In this document: piece by piece, positions 55,155 to 64,000 of the stretch | Numbering within the stretch: position 1 is the first letter of the stretch | Layout of the letters: each line of letters begins with the position of its first letter | NCBI RefSeq assembly: GCF_024808815.1 | Contig: NZ_JANUCS010000003.1 | Location: 1 to 64,000, forward strand | Direction of reading: 5' to 3' | DNA: 64,000 nucleotides | DNA from: Methanosalsum natronophilum | Lineage (GTDB): Archaea; Halobacteriota; Methanosarcinia; Methanosarcinales; Methanosarcinaceae | Made by a program: the position numbers and the translations under genes | The notes under the pieces: model-generated | Databases searched by the model: none | What the model was told of the DNA's origin: nothing | Seen by the model: the letters and a program-made list of their open reading frames with translations, nothing else

Positions 55155-56711
55155 TTATTTTATAAGAGTCCATCCAGTCATTTCAACTGGCTTTTCGAGT
55201 TCAAGTAAATCTAAAATTGTTGGAGCTATATCTGCAAGCTTACCTTTTCTTAATGTAATATTATCAACATTTTTTTGAACAAGTATGATTGGGACTGGAT
55301 TTGATGTGTGTGCTGTATGAACCTGAAAATCGGTATTATGACTAACCATCTTTTCAACGTTTCCATGATCTGAAGTAATTAAAGCAATACCATCAACACT
55401 TAGAATGGTATTGACCAATTTACCAACACAGTTATCTACAGTCTCTACAGCTTTTTTAGCTGCATTAAAATTCCCTGTATGGCCAACCATATCCATATTT
55501 GCATAGTTTAATATTATAAAATCATATTTTTTAGAAACTATGCTTGCTATAAGCTCATCAGTAACCTCATATGCACTCATTTCTGGTTTTAAATCGTAGG
55601 TAGCAACTTTTGGTGACGGTATTAATATGCGATCTTCACCTTTGTACTTTATTTCATTTCCTCCATTAATAAAGAAAGTAACATGTGCATATTTTTCAGT
55701 CTCTGATATACGGAGCTGCTTCAACCCATTGTTGCTAATAGTTTCACCAATGCCATTTACTATATTCTCTACACAAAAAGCAACATTAGCTTCAAGCTCT
55801 TTATCGTATTCTGTCATACAAACAAAATGTGTACATGGCCAATAATCACGTACAAATCCTTTAAAGTCATGTTTTAAAAAAGAATATGTGAGCTGTCGAG
55901 CTCTATCAGGCCTAAAATTAAAAAATATTATTGAATCTTCATCTTTGACAGTTCCGATTGGTTCACTAGAATCATCAATTATAACAATTGGTTTTATAAA
56001 CTCATCAGTAATACCATTTTCATAACAATTTCTAATAAGAGTTAAGTAGTTATTGGAAAAATAACTTCCATTTCCTTTAGTAAGTGCATCATAAGCTAAC
56101 TTTGTTCGTTCCCATCTACGGTCTCTATCCATTGCATAATATCTTCCAGTAATAGATGCTATTTGTCCAACATTGTTTATTTTACAGATTTGTTCTAATT
56201 CAGCTATATCATTCAACCCTGAAGTTGGAGATACATCCCTTCCGTCAAGAAAAGCATGAATAAACACATTTTCTATACCCTCTCTTTTAGCAAGCTTAAG
56301 TAAAGCTTCCAAGTGATTTTTATGACTATGGACACCTCCATCAGAAACCAAGCCAATTAAATGCAGGCTAGAGTTTTTCTTTCTAACATGATTAACAGCT
56401 TCTAAAAGAGTATTATTATTATAAAAATCACCATTTTTAATGGACTCGTTTATTAATGTAAGATCTTGATATACTATTCTTCCAGCGCCTATGTTTAAGT
56501 GCCCTACTTCTGAATTGCCCATTTGTCCATCAGGAAGACCTACTGATTTCCCTGAAGAATCTAATAGACTAAATGGATAATTTCTAATAAGAAAATCAAT
56601 ATTTGGCTTTTTAGCAGCTTTAAATGCATTGCCCTCATCACTTTTAGAATATCCCCATCCATCAAGAATCATGAGTAAAAGAGGTCTTTTCTGAAACATT
56701 TTTAAAACCAT
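55155..56711 (-). CDS. gpmI: 2,3-bisphosphoglycerate-independent phosphoglycerate mutase
   Basis: GpmI interconverts 3- and 2-phosphoglycerate. The 518-residue bacterial-type protein has the metal site [10 protein letters not shown], the nucleophile Ser in [43 protein letters not shown] and the late metal-binding [10 protein letters not shown] and [12 protein letters not shown] start at 56699 (MFQKRP) is possible. It is 43 bp behind purH on the same strand. Confidence 0.95.
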   Translation of the reverse strand: MVLKMFQKRPLLLMILDGWGYSKSDEGNAFKAAKKPNIDFLIRNYPFSLLDSSGKSVGLPDGQMGNSEVGHLNIGAGRIVYQDLTLINESIKNGDFYNNNTLLEAVNHVRKKNSSLHLIGLVSDGGVHSHKNHLEALLKLAKREGIENVFIHAFLDGRDVSPTSGLNDIAELEQICKINNVGQIASITGRYYAMDRDRRWERTKLAYDALTKGNGSYFSNNYLTLIRNCYENGITDEFIKPIVIIDDSSEPIGTVKDEDSIIFFNFRPDRARQLTYSFLKHDFKGFVRDYWPCTHFVCMTEYDKELEANVAFCVENIVNGIGETISNNGLKQLRISETEKYAHVTFFINGGNEIKYKGEDRILIPSPKVATYDLKPEMSAYEVTDELIASIVSKKYDFIILNYANMDMVGHTGNFNAAKKAVETVDNCVGKLVNTILSVDGIALITSDHGNVEKMVSHNTDFQVHTAHTSNPVPIILVQKNVDNITLRKGKLADIAPTILDLLELEKPVEMTGWTLIK

Positions 56712-56754
56712 ATTATTATGTTTATGTGATTTTTGTTTTTCAGTGAATTTCAGC

Positions 56755-58371
56755 TCAATGGAGGAAGTGTCTCATTCCTGTAAATATCATTGATACGCCT
56801 AACTTATTGGCTGTATCAATTACCTCTTGATCCCTTATAGATCCTCCAGGTGATACAATAAATTTAATATCGCTTTCAGCTGCATGAACGATGCTATCAT
56901 CAAAAGGGAAAAAAGCATCAGAAGCCATTACACAATTCGATAAAACGTCTTTGCAATATTTCTCGAAAGGCATGTCAATATGTTCTCTATCATAAATGAC
57001 TTTTAGGTTTTCTTTTGCTTTTGTACTAGCAAGCTTGCGTATTGAATCAACTCTATTAGGTTGTCCTGCACCCATTGCTAAGAGCATGAAACAACCTTTT
57101 TTATACTCGTATCCAATTGAAACTGCATTTGATTTAATACATTTACAAGCTTTTAGTGCAAACTCAGCAAGGTTCTTTTTTTCAGAGGGGAAGTATTCAG
57201 TAGTTACACATTCCCATTTATTGTATAGTTCTGAATTCTTTGACTGTTTTAATAATCCACCATCTATAAATTTATAAGTTTGATAGTTAGGATAATCATC
57301 TGTAAGGTTAGGTATTTCAAGTATTCTTAACTTTGAACTTTTCTTCTTAAGATATTCTAATGCATTAGAATCAAAACTTGGTGCTATCACCATTTCAATA
57401 AACCGCCCTTTCAAAAATTCTGCACTACTAAGATCAAATGGTTTGTTCGTACATATTATGCTTCCAAAACCAGAGATCGGGTCACCATCCCATGCTGACT
57501 TTAGAGCTTCTACTAAAGAATTTCCAGTTGCAAATCCACAAGGGTTATTATGCTTAACTATAGATACAGTAGGGATTGAAGAATCAATTTCTTTGACTGT
57601 TTTTAGAGCATTATCTGCATCCACATAATTATTATAGGAAAGGGCTTTACCGTGTAATTGTTTTGCTTTTGCAATAGACGGATATTTCAAGCCAGGTTCG
57701 GTATAAACAGTTGCTTTTTGATGCCAATTTTCACCATATCTTAATTCTTTTCCATCTATATAACTAAGTCTAGTTACATCCTCATTCAGAAGTTGTTTAC
57801 TGAGATAAATATCAATTAAACTATCATAATCTGCTGTATGTTTAAATGCTTTTGTGGCAAGAAGTTCTTTAGTTTCTGGCAAAGTATCTCCGTATGATTG
57901 CAACTGATCCAAAATAATTGAATAGTAAGAAGGATTACATACTACAGTAACTGCTTTATAATTTTTAGCTGCAGCCCTTATCAATGTTGGACCACCTATA
58001 TCTATGTTCTCGATGGCCTGTTCAATTGTTGTGTTTTCTTTTGAGATTGTTTCCTTAAAAGGGTACAGGTTAACTGCCACAATGTCAATTAACTCAATAT
58101 TTCCTTTTTTTAAGTCATCTAGATGCTTTGAATTATTTCTGTCACATAAAATTCCACCGTGTATTTTTGGATGCAAAGATTTCACTCTTCCATTCATCAT
58201 TTCAGGAAACCCTGTAACTTCATCAACTTCAACTATTTCTAGACCTTCATTCTTCAGTATTTTAGCAGTACCGCCAGTTGAAATTATCTCTATGCCAAGC
58301 TCTTTTAGGCCTTTTGCGAAATCAACTATCCCGGTTTTGTCAGAAACACTAAGCAATGCCCTTTTAACCAA
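56755..58371 (-). CDS. purH: bifunctional AICAR formyltransferase / IMP cyclohydrolase PurH
   Basis: PurH does the last two steps to IMP. The 538 residues begin [18 protein letters not shown], with [18 protein letters not shown] (cyclohydrolase, about 1-195) and [16 protein letters not shown] plus [13 protein letters not shown] (formyltransferase). Most archaea use PurP and PurO; the bacterial-type fusion is known from Methanosarcinales and was probably acquired by transfer. The start is TTG with GGTGAT about 5 nt upstream. Confidence 0.95.
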   Translation of the reverse strand: MVKRALLSVSDKTGIVDFAKGLKELGIEIISTGGTAKILKNEGLEIVEVDEVTGFPEMMNGRVKSLHPKIHGGILCDRNNSKHLDDLKKGNIELIDIVAVNLYPFKETISKENTTIEQAIENIDIGGPTLIRAAAKNYKAVTVVCNPSYYSIILDQLQSYGDTLPETKELLATKAFKHTADYDSLIDIYLSKQLLNEDVTRLSYIDGKELRYGENWHQKATVYTEPGLKYPSIAKAKQLHGKALSYNNYVDADNALKTVKEIDSSIPTVSIVKHNNPCGFATGNSLVEALKSAWDGDPISGFGSIICTNKPFDLSSAEFLKGRFIEMVIAPSFDSNALEYLKKKSSKLRILEIPNLTDDYPNYQTYKFIDGGLLKQSKNSELYNKWECVTTEYFPSEKKNLAEFALKACKCIKSNAVSIGYEYKKGCFMLLAMGAGQPNRVDSIRKLASTKAKENLKVIYDREHIDMPFEKYCKDVLSNCVMASDAFFPFDDSIVHAAESDIKFIVSPGGSIRDQEVIDTANKLGVSMIFTGMRHFLH

Positions 58372-58427
58372 AAAATCACCAAATGTAATTGTAAGATATT
58401 ATCTATAAAAGTTCTGGTTCAATTTTA

Positions 58428-60335
58428 TTATTTATTAAACTTAATTACTGGGCATTTGTAAATACATTTACTACAATGCTCACAGTTATTTTTTATGTGA
58501 ATACCATTATGTGCAATATTTAAAGCTTTATTTGGACAGTGTCTAACACAAATTCCACAAGATTGACACTTAAGAGACCTGATAACTGAATTTTTAGCAT
58601 CTTTAATGAGACTAAGAGCCTTTTTCTCATCTCTGTCCTGGACTGTAATGGCGCCAGACGCGAATATCTGCACATTTATGCCTTTGTTTTTAACTATAAC
58701 TGCACCGTCTATATATAATGGTACACCACAAGCACTTAACAAATTGTTATCTTTGAAATCTTCGATGTTTAAAGGAATTCCAAAACTACCTTCAGCTGAG
58801 AAAACGTCATCTTTACATGGCCTGTATCCAGAAGTAATTTTAAAGTTAAGATCTTGTGTTGAACTATTTTTTTGAACGAGTGAAATACCTAGATTGTTAG
58901 CTGATTTTCTGATATTTTGTGGTGGCTTCTCCCACCTCCACATTCCATGGCGAACCCATTTTTTAGAAAGGCCTCTTGACTCCGCAAAGCTAACTAACTG
59001 GTTCATAAATTGCTCTTCAAGATGAGGATGAGTATCTTTTAATCTCATCAATTCTGAAAGTGAAGATGAAGGACATAACCAACATCCTATCCGATCGTAA
59101 CCTTGCTCATAAAGTGGATTATAAGGGGCTTTAGTCTTTAAAATATATAACCAAACATGTAAAGCAGTCCAATTTTGTATTGGCGCAGCAGCAATTTGAT
59201 TTACAACCCATGGATTTTTCCAGACCCGACTGCTTTTAGCTCTGGCGCTGGATTCGTATTTTCGCTGTCCAATAAATGTTAGACATCCATCCTCAAAATT
59301 GTTTTCTATTAGGCTAGATATTGGTCCAAGCTTACATATTTTACAACACCATCTTGATTCCACAGTAGGTGGTCCAAAAGCAGGGAATGATTCCCAAAAA
59401 GAATTTCCTGCGCTTGTAGATATTAGATTTTTATCATAACATTTGGCTACCTTTTCGACATTATCGAGAGTTTCAGGGAACTCAAGTCCTGTATCTGCGA
59501 AAAGAATATAAAAATCCTCTAAACATTCACTCAATAATTGCATTAGTACTAAACTATCCTTGCCACCAGAATATGAAATACAAATAGGCTTATCTATATT
59601 TTTTATTGTATTATTAATAAAATTGTACGCTTCTTGTGTATATTTTTCCATAATAGCTTCATTAGCTTTAATAACGTCGCTCCATTTTGTTTCTTTTTTC
59701 AATAGGGATGTATCATTGTTGGCTCCGTTCCACCTGGTTTTAACACCTACACCGTATTCAGAACTTATCATTTCAGAACCTTTCATTTTCGACCTACCCC
59801 CTGCAACAACGTTATTTTCCCTAGAAACTACAATAACTTCATTACCTTCTATGATTTCATTGTCGCAATCAATAATTCCTGGGGCAAGCACACTAGCACC
59901 ATTAACTATGAAGGGGACAGCTGTATCATCGACCATCACCCAATTTTTAAGCGATTTTAAGTTACGTCCTTCAAAAAGTATTTTTGCTCCAGAAGGTCTT
60001 AGTAGGAGTACCCAATCAAGTCTCTCTATTTCAAAACGTATATTTCCAATGACTTTTCCATCAATTATGATTTCTTCCATCCTATCGTCATATGGTGCTT
60101 TATTTAAAATTACAACTCTATCATCTGGTATAAGAGGCACTCCAAATTGCTTAGTTGATATTTTGTTTATAAGTGATATGTCATAAGAAAAAGCAGGTCG
60201 GATATCACCTGGTGGAGTAATGGTTACTTTTAAGGTATTTTTTTTACATGTATCACATATCTCTCCGAGCACAGGCACATTGCATTGATGGCACCAATGT
60301 AACATCAATTTCCCCAAATATACAGGTCGTGACAT
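58428..60335 (-). CDS. PP-loop (PAPS reductase-like) / PUA / ferredoxin fusion
   Basis: A 635-residue protein. In order: zinc ribbon (CHQCNVPVLGEICDTC, about 14-30), a beta-rich part, a PUA domain (about 132-195, VPFIVNGASVLAPGI and EGNEVIVVSRENNVVAGG), the PP-loop ATPase/PAPS reductase domain (about 245-470, ISYSGGKDSLVLMQLL), Cys clusters SRWCCKICKLG and GCWLCPSSS, and two 4Fe-4S motifs (CQSCGICVRHCP, CEHCSKCIYKCP) at the C-terminus. PUA domains bind RNA, so tRNA or rRNA sulfur modification is as likely as sulfate or sulfite chemistry. No SD; a TATA at 60360-60371 suggests a leaderless transcript. Confidence 0.85.
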   Translation of the reverse strand: MSRPVYLGKLMLHWCHQCNVPVLGEICDTCKKNTLKVTITPPGDIRPAFSYDISLINKISTKQFGVPLIPDDRVVILNKAPYDDRMEEIIIDGKVIGNIRFEIERLDWVLLLRPSGAKILFEGRNLKSLKNWVMVDDTAVPFIVNGASVLAPGIIDCDNEIIEGNEVIVVSRENNVVAGGRSKMKGSEMISSEYGVGVKTRWNGANNDTSLLKKETKWSDVIKANEAIMEKYTQEAYNFINNTIKNIDKPICISYSGGKDSLVLMQLLSECLEDFYILFADTGLEFPETLDNVEKVAKCYDKNLISTSAGNSFWESFPAFGPPTVESRWCCKICKLGPISSLIENNFEDGCLTFIGQRKYESSARAKSSRVWKNPWVVNQIAAAPIQNWTALHVWLYILKTKAPYNPLYEQGYDRIGCWLCPSSSLSELMRLKDTHPHLEEQFMNQLVSFAESRGLSKKWVRHGMWRWEKPPQNIRKSANNLGISLVQKNSSTQDLNFKITSGYRPCKDDVFSAEGSFGIPLNIEDFKDNNLLSACGVPLYIDGAVIVKNKGINVQIFASGAITVQDRDEKKALSLIKDAKNSVIRSLKCQSCGICVRHCPNKALNIAHNGIHIKNNCEHCSKCIYKCPVIKFNK

Positions 60336-60359
60336 GTTAGTTTGAGTCTAATATGTTTA

Positions 60360-60371
60360 ATATATATTTGT
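60360..60371 (-). promoter_or_regulatory. TATA box for the PP-loop/PUA/ferredoxin gene
   Basis: On the minus strand AATATATATTAAAC is centred about 30 bp before the ATG at 60335, so transcription would start almost at the start codon. There is no Shine-Dalgarno in between. Confidence 0.45.
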
Positions 60372-60481
60372 TGGTGTAATCTAAATATACATTTTCGCTC
60401 AAAACTAAAATAATAAAACATATGAATATTATGCACTCTAGATAATATAATTTGGTTCAAATCAAACAGTTAAACGTTGAT

Positions 60482-60512
60482 TAACGAACACCCATTCGTT
60501 AGGTATATATGT
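60482..60512 (+). promoter_or_regulatory. operator-like inverted repeat and TATA of the HTH/HMG-CoA synthase operon
   Basis: TAACGAA (60482-60488) pairs perfectly with TTCGTTA (60495-60501) across 6 nt, and is followed at once by GGTATATATG (60502-60511). The ATG at 60538 is about 30 bp from the TATA centre with no Shine-Dalgarno, so the transcript looks leaderless. The repeat covers the BRE, an ideal place for repression, most simply by the HTH protein encoded next. Confidence 0.6.
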
Positions 60513-60537
60513 AGCGAGAAATGTTAGTTATGTAACC

Positions 60538-61278
60538 ATGACTGCTGGCACATCCTATGAAAATGTTAGGAAAAAACTTTCTGAAAAAATGGCAGGTGAG
60601 ATAACTCTCTCAGAAAAGCCAGGAGAAGCCTTAAAGAAGTGGAGATTGAATTTTGATATTGCACAAACAGAACTTTCTTCTTATTTAGGTGTTTCTCCTT
60701 CGGTAATTAGCGATTATGAAAGTGGTCGACGAAAATCACCCGGAACTTTAATTGTCAGCAAAATAATTGAAGCACTTTTAAGTATTGAAACCGAAAAGGG
60801 AGGAAAGAAAATACATGCTTATGAAAGTATGCTTTATGCAGAGTCTCCTTCCAAAGCTGTTTATGGAGCTTATGAATACACGTACCCAATGCAACTTGCA
60901 AGACTTTCAAACTTAATTGATGGGACTATTATTTACAAAGGTATTGAAAAGCCACTTTATGGATTTACTGTAATAGATAGTAAAAGGGCAATCCTAGAAA
61001 TGTCATCCCATGAGTTTCAAAGGCTATATGGCTGGAGTACAGAAAGGGCCATGATATTCACCAAAGTCTCTACAGGGAAATCTCCAATGGTGGCTATACG
61101 TGTAACTAGTCTAAAACCTGCGACAGTTGTAATACATGGTATTCAAGCAAATGATGTTGATCCGATGGTGAAAAAAATGGCTGAAGTTGATAGGATACCT
61201 GTTATTGCAACAACTATGGATCTTGATGAACTTATTGCTACACTCAAAAAATATAGCCAATATCATGCACTAGAATAA
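60538..61278 (+). CDS. HTH (XRE-like) transcriptional regulator of the mevalonate operon
   Basis: A 246-residue predicted DNA-binding protein. The helix-turn-helix is at about 40-70 (AQTELSSYLGVSPSVISDYESGRRKSPG). The C-terminal two thirds form an alpha/beta domain (VYGAYEYTYPMQLARLSN, VATTMDLDEL) that may bind a ligand; VIHGIQANDVDPMVKKMAE resembles small-molecule domains. It begins the operon with HMG-CoA synthase 27 bp downstream, so it likely controls isoprenoid precursor synthesis and itself. Confidence 0.85.
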   Translation: MTAGTSYENVRKKLSEKMAGEITLSEKPGEALKKWRLNFDIAQTELSSYLGVSPSVISDYESGRRKSPGTLIVSKIIEALLSIETEKGGKKIHAYESMLYAESPSKAVYGAYEYTYPMQLARLSNLIDGTIIYKGIEKPLYGFTVIDSKRAILEMSSHEFQRLYGWSTERAMIFTKVSTGKSPMVAIRVTSLKPATVVIHGIQANDVDPMVKKMAEVDRIPVIATTMDLDELIATLKKYSQYHALE

Positions 61279-61305
61279 GAATTTTAATAATCAATAGGTG
61301 AAAAA

Positions 61306-62355
61306 ATGAAAACTGGAATAGTATCATACGGTGCCTATATCCCAAAATACAGAATAAAAGTTGAAGAAATTGCACGTGTTTGGGGAGATGATGCGGAAAG
61401 CCTTTCAAAAGGATTGAAGGTAGACGAAAAATCAGTTCCTGATATAGACGAGGATGCAGCTACAATTGCAGTAGAATCTGCAAGATCTGCCATTGCAAGA
61501 TGTAATATTGATCCTACAAGAATCGGTGCAGTTTACACCGGATCAGAAAGTCATCCCTATGCCGTTAAGCCTACAAGCACAATTGTTGCTGAAGCTATTG
61601 GTGCCACTCCACAGCTGACAGCTGCAGACTTTGAGTTTGCATGTAAGGCAGGCACTGCTGCAGTACAAGCTTGTATGGGCTTAGCCGCATCGAAGCAAAT
61701 TGATTTAGGATTAGCAATTGGCTCAGACGTATCTCAAGGTGCTCCCGGTGATGCACTAGAATATACAGCAGCTGCTGGAGGTGTTTCAATGCTTATTGGA
61801 ACAAATCCTGATGAAATAATAGCCAATATTGAAGACACATATTCATTTACTACCGATACTCCTGATTTTTGGAGAAGAGAAGGGATGCCATACCCAGAAC
61901 ATGGCGGTAGATTTACAGGCGAACCTGGTTATTTCAAACATGTGACTGGAGCAGCTGAAGGTTTAATGAGTAAGCTAAATACAACACCTAAAGACTATGA
62001 TTATGCGGTATTCCATCAACCAAACGGGAAATTTCCTAGTAGGGTAGCAAAAATGTTAGGATTTACAACAGAGCAGATTCTTCCAGGCCTTGTTGTTCCG
62101 AAACTAGGGAATACATATTCAGGCTCGTGTTTAATGGGTATAGCTGCCACTTTAGATCAAGCAAAGCCCGGTGATTGTATTTTCGCTACAGCATTTGGAT
62201 CAGGAGCTGGAGCTGATGCTTTTAGTTTTGAGGTTACGGAAAATATAGAGAAAAGTCGTAATAAAGTGGCTACAATAGAAGAAATGCTTCAAAATCCAAC
62301 TTATATAGACTATTCTATTTACGCTAAACATAAAGACAAATTAAGACGTGCTTAA
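61306..62355 (+). CDS. hydroxymethylglutaryl-CoA synthase
   Basis: HMG-CoA synthase condenses acetyl-CoA with acetoacetyl-CoA for the mevalonate pathway that feeds archaeal lipids. The 349-residue archaeal form has Glu/Cys/His catalytic regions: [30 protein letters not shown] (nucleophile Cys) and [16 protein letters not shown] (His). AGGTGA lies about 8 nt before the ATG. In archaea it forms one complex with thiolase and DUF35, whose genes follow. Confidence 0.96.
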   Translation: MKTGIVSYGAYIPKYRIKVEEIARVWGDDAESLSKGLKVDEKSVPDIDEDAATIAVESARSAIARCNIDPTRIGAVYTGSESHPYAVKPTSTIVAEAIGATPQLTAADFEFACKAGTAAVQACMGLAASKQIDLGLAIGSDVSQGAPGDALEYTAAAGGVSMLIGTNPDEIIANIEDTYSFTTDTPDFWRREGMPYPEHGGRFTGEPGYFKHVTGAAEGLMSKLNTTPKDYDYAVFHQPNGKFPSRVAKMLGFTTEQILPGLVVPKLGNTYSGSCLMGIAATLDQAKPGDCIFATAFGSGAGADAFSFEVTENIEKSRNKVATIEEMLQNPTYIDYSIYAKHKDKLRRA

Positions 62356-62369
62356 TCAGAGGAATAATT

Positions 62370-63542
62370 ATGCGAGATGTTGCAATTATAGGAGTTAAAA
62401 ATACTAATTTTGGTGAAAAGTGGGACGTATCTTTTAGGGATATTTTTGTTGAAGCTGGAGCAGGTTCTTTACAAGATGCAGGTGTAGCTGGAGAAGATAT
62501 AGATGGCTTGTATGTTGGTAACATGAGCGGTGGCCAATTTGTTGAACAGGAACATATAGGGGCGTTAATTGCTGACTATTCAGGTCTGGCAAAGAACCTC
62601 AATGTTCCATCGACACGTGTGGAAGCAGCATGTGCATCGGGAGGACTTGCTCTAAGGCAAGCTATATTTGGTGTAGCTTCAGGTTATCAAGATATAGTTG
62701 TTGCTGCAGGTGTTGAAAAAATGACAGATGTTTCATCTGCTGTTGCCTCAGCTGCTCTTGCTGCAGCTTCTGATAGAGAATGGGAAGGAATTATGGGAGC
62801 TACTTTTCCTGGATTATATGCCATGATTGCTAGGCTTCACATGCATAAATACGGGACAACATCTGAACAAATGGCAGAAGTTGCTGTAAAGAACCATTCT
62901 AATGGTTTTCTGAATCCTATTTCTCAATATAGAAGGAAAATTACAGTAGAAGATGTATTAAGTTCGATTCTTGTAGCTGACCCATTACATATACTTGACT
63001 GCTCGCCTATTACAGATGGTGCATCATCGTTAGTATTAGCACCAGCAGATATTGCGCATGAATACACTGACACTCCAGTGTACATAAAGGCAAGCTCTCA
63101 GGCAAGTGATACGATTTCTCTTCATGATAGAAAAGATATAACGACACTAGATTCCACTGTTGCAGCAGCTAATAGGGCATATGAAATGGCTAAGATGAAA
63201 CCCAATGACATTGACCTTGTTGAAGTACATGATTGCTTTACTATTGCTGAAATATGTGCCATTGAAGACCTTGGTTTCGTGAAAAAAGGACAAGGTGGAT
63301 CATTTACACAAGAAGGTGAAACCTCAATTGGAGGGAAAATACCAGTTAACACTTCAGGCGGGCTTAAATCATGTGGTCATCCCGTGGGGGCTACTGGGAT
63401 TAAACAAGCTGTAGAAGTTGTTCATCAACTGAGAGGGGAAGCTGGGAAACGACAGTTGGATAATGCAAATATCGGCATGACTCATAATGTAGGCGGTTCA
63501 GGTGCAACCGCAGTAGTCCATATATTAGCAAGGGATAGGTGA
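62370..63542 (+). CDS. acetyl-CoA acetyltransferase (thiolase)
   Basis: Thiolase makes acetoacetyl-CoA from two acetyl-CoA. The 390 residues contain the acyl-accepting Cys in [15 protein letters not shown], the His region [12 protein letters not shown] and the second Cys/His motif [29 protein letters not shown] precedes the ATG. It is 14 bp behind HMG-CoA synthase and couples the unfavourable condensation to it. Confidence 0.95.
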   Translation: MRDVAIIGVKNTNFGEKWDVSFRDIFVEAGAGSLQDAGVAGEDIDGLYVGNMSGGQFVEQEHIGALIADYSGLAKNLNVPSTRVEAACASGGLALRQAIFGVASGYQDIVVAAGVEKMTDVSSAVASAALAAASDREWEGIMGATFPGLYAMIARLHMHKYGTTSEQMAEVAVKNHSNGFLNPISQYRRKITVEDVLSSILVADPLHILDCSPITDGASSLVLAPADIAHEYTDTPVYIKASSQASDTISLHDRKDITTLDSTVAAANRAYEMAKMKPNDIDLVEVHDCFTIAEICAIEDLGFVKKGQGGSFTQEGETSIGGKIPVNTSGGLKSCGHPVGATGIKQAVEVVHQLRGEAGKRQLDNANIGMTHNVGGSGATAVVHILARDR

Positions 63543-63549
63543 TAAGTAT

Positions 63550-63942
63550 ATGTCAGTAGCAAGATTTTGGAGAAAACAAGTTCAGAGGTATAATTTAGTT
63601 GGGACACATTGTAAGAGCTGTGATGAATATTTTTATCCTCCAAGAAATATGTGTCCTACATGTCGAAGAAATGGTAAAATTGAGTCATATAAATTTAATG
63701 GAGATGGAGAGGTAATATCATTTACAGTAATCCGAACAGCTGCAGTCGGATTTGAACACCAAACACCTTACATTCTTGCCATAGTCCAGCTAAAAGAGGG
63801 TCCTAAACTTACAACCCAGATTTCATGTGGTATAGATGAAATTTATTTGGGAATGAAAGTTAAACCTGTATTTAGAAAATTAGGTGATGGCGGAGAAAAA
63901 GGTATGATTTATTATGGAACGAAGTTTATAGCCGCTGAGTAA
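63550..63942 (+). CDS. DUF35 zinc-ribbon/OB-fold protein of the thiolase-HMGCS complex
   Basis: A 130-residue protein. The N-terminal rubredoxin-like zinc ribbon is CKSCDEYFYPPRNMCPTC, followed by an OB fold (GEVISFTVIRTAAVGFEHQTPYILAIV, in part). In archaea this protein bridges thiolase and HMG-CoA synthase and shares a CoA channel. GTGATAAG lies upstream, and it starts 7 bp after the thiolase stop. Confidence 0.94.
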   Translation: MSVARFWRKQVQRYNLVGTHCKSCDEYFYPPRNMCPTCRRNGKIESYKFNGDGEVISFTVIRTAAVGFEHQTPYILAIVQLKEGPKLTTQISCGIDEIYLGMKVKPVFRKLGDGGEKGMIYYGTKFIAAE

Positions 63943-63947
63943 ATTGT

Positions 63948-64000
63948 ATGTTTGAAGTTGAATTAAAATTAAAGATTGAACACTCTATGGTTATTCCATA
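63948..64000 (+). CDS. start of a CYTH-domain protein (class IV adenylate cyclase/ThTPase-like), cut by window end
   Basis: The first 17 codons read MFEVELKLKIEHSMVIP. E-x-E-x-K (EVELK) is the entry motif of CYTH enzymes, and MFEVELK is a common start for archaeal CyaB-like proteins. It begins 5 bp after the DUF35 stop, so it could be part of the operon. No Shine-Dalgarno is evident. Only this part is visible. Confidence 0.6.
   Translation, partial: MFEVELKLKIEHSMVIP

Noticed and set aside
59560-60186. 208-codon plus-strand open frame
   Set aside because: It lies antisense inside the PP-loop/PUA gene, with no ribosome-binding site or family.
1-64000. CRISPR array or rRNA genes
   Set aside because: No regularly spaced repeats and no rRNA-like GC-rich conserved segments were noticed on either strand.

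Overview
The window is an AT-rich archaeal chromosome segment, roughly one third G+C by eye. It comes from a methylotrophic methanogen, most likely of the Methanosarcinales. The support is a full methanol methyltransferase set (MtaA, MtaB, MtaC), a methanopterin-pathway enzyme, archaeal information-processing genes (TBP, Spt5, aL12/uL10, FEN-1, Nop5/fibrillarin, XPD-type helicase), a euryarchaeal SMC-ScpA-ScpB set, mevalonate genes and a bacterial-type PurH. Many genes start with GTG or TTG behind clear Shine-Dalgarno sequences, and a few look leaderless. The species cannot be fixed from the sequence alone.

Layout. 1-172: 3' end of an IS256-type transposase. 0.5-7.4 kb (minus strand): methanol island mtaA, then a 1069-residue PAS/GAF sensor without an output domain, then mtaC-mtaB. 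8-18 kb (plus): zinc-ribbon peptide, coiled-coil protein, smc-scpA-scpB, TBP, dolichyl-phosphate-mannose-type glycosyltransferase, ThiC. 18-26.1 kb (minus): radical SAM protein, then ftsZ-secE-spt5-rpl11-rpl1-rpl10-rpl12 ending in a strong hairpin/U-tract terminator, D-aminoacyl-tRNA deacylase, Trm5/Taw2-family tRNA enzyme. 26.1-31.3 kb: aldehyde dehydrogenase, ribose-1,5-bisphosphate isomerase, and an asd / OB-fold exported protein / pyrH operon. 31.5-38.7 kb: XPD-like helicase, Hsp20-like protein, RFAP synthase, nop5-fibrillarin, ribK-ribB, tRNA-Pro(GGG). 38.9-47 kb: RND exporter with two S-layer-type (COG1361-like) membrane proteins, a decayed IS, a sodium:solute symporter and a lipoprotein. 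47-50.4 kb: a redox/oxygen-defence island (desulforedoxin, two DUF2180 proteins, CMD/AhpD-like protein, iron-sulfur flavoprotein, FNR-like reductase, archaeoflavoprotein). 50.4-60.3 kb: DUF429-like protein, inositol-1-phosphate synthase, ferritin-like protein, decayed gene, FEN-1, phosphoglycerate mutase, PurH, a PP-loop/PUA/ferredoxin fusion. 60.5-64 kb: HTH regulator with HMG-CoA synthase, thiolase and DUF35 protein, then the start of a CYTH-domain gene.

The genes work together in clear blocks: methanol to methyl-CoM at the left; chromosome condensation (MSS) and ribosome/translocon/cell-division in the middle; C/D RNP, riboflavin and methanopterin cofactors; and acetoacetyl-CoA/HMG-CoA formation at the right.

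The most interesting unexplained signals are: (i) the output-less PAS/GAF sensor between mtaA and mtaCB, with an inverted repeat abutting the mtaC TATA box; (ii) a compact three-way-junction RNA that touches the rpl1 ribosome-binding site, a candidate L1 autoregulatory leader; (iii) a 17-bp bulged stem-loop at 27.64-27.71 kb with no gene; (iv) the 47-50.4 kb redox island; (v) the PP-loop/PUA/ferredoxin protein; and (vi) several inverted repeats with about 6-nt spacers upstream of genes, likely operators.
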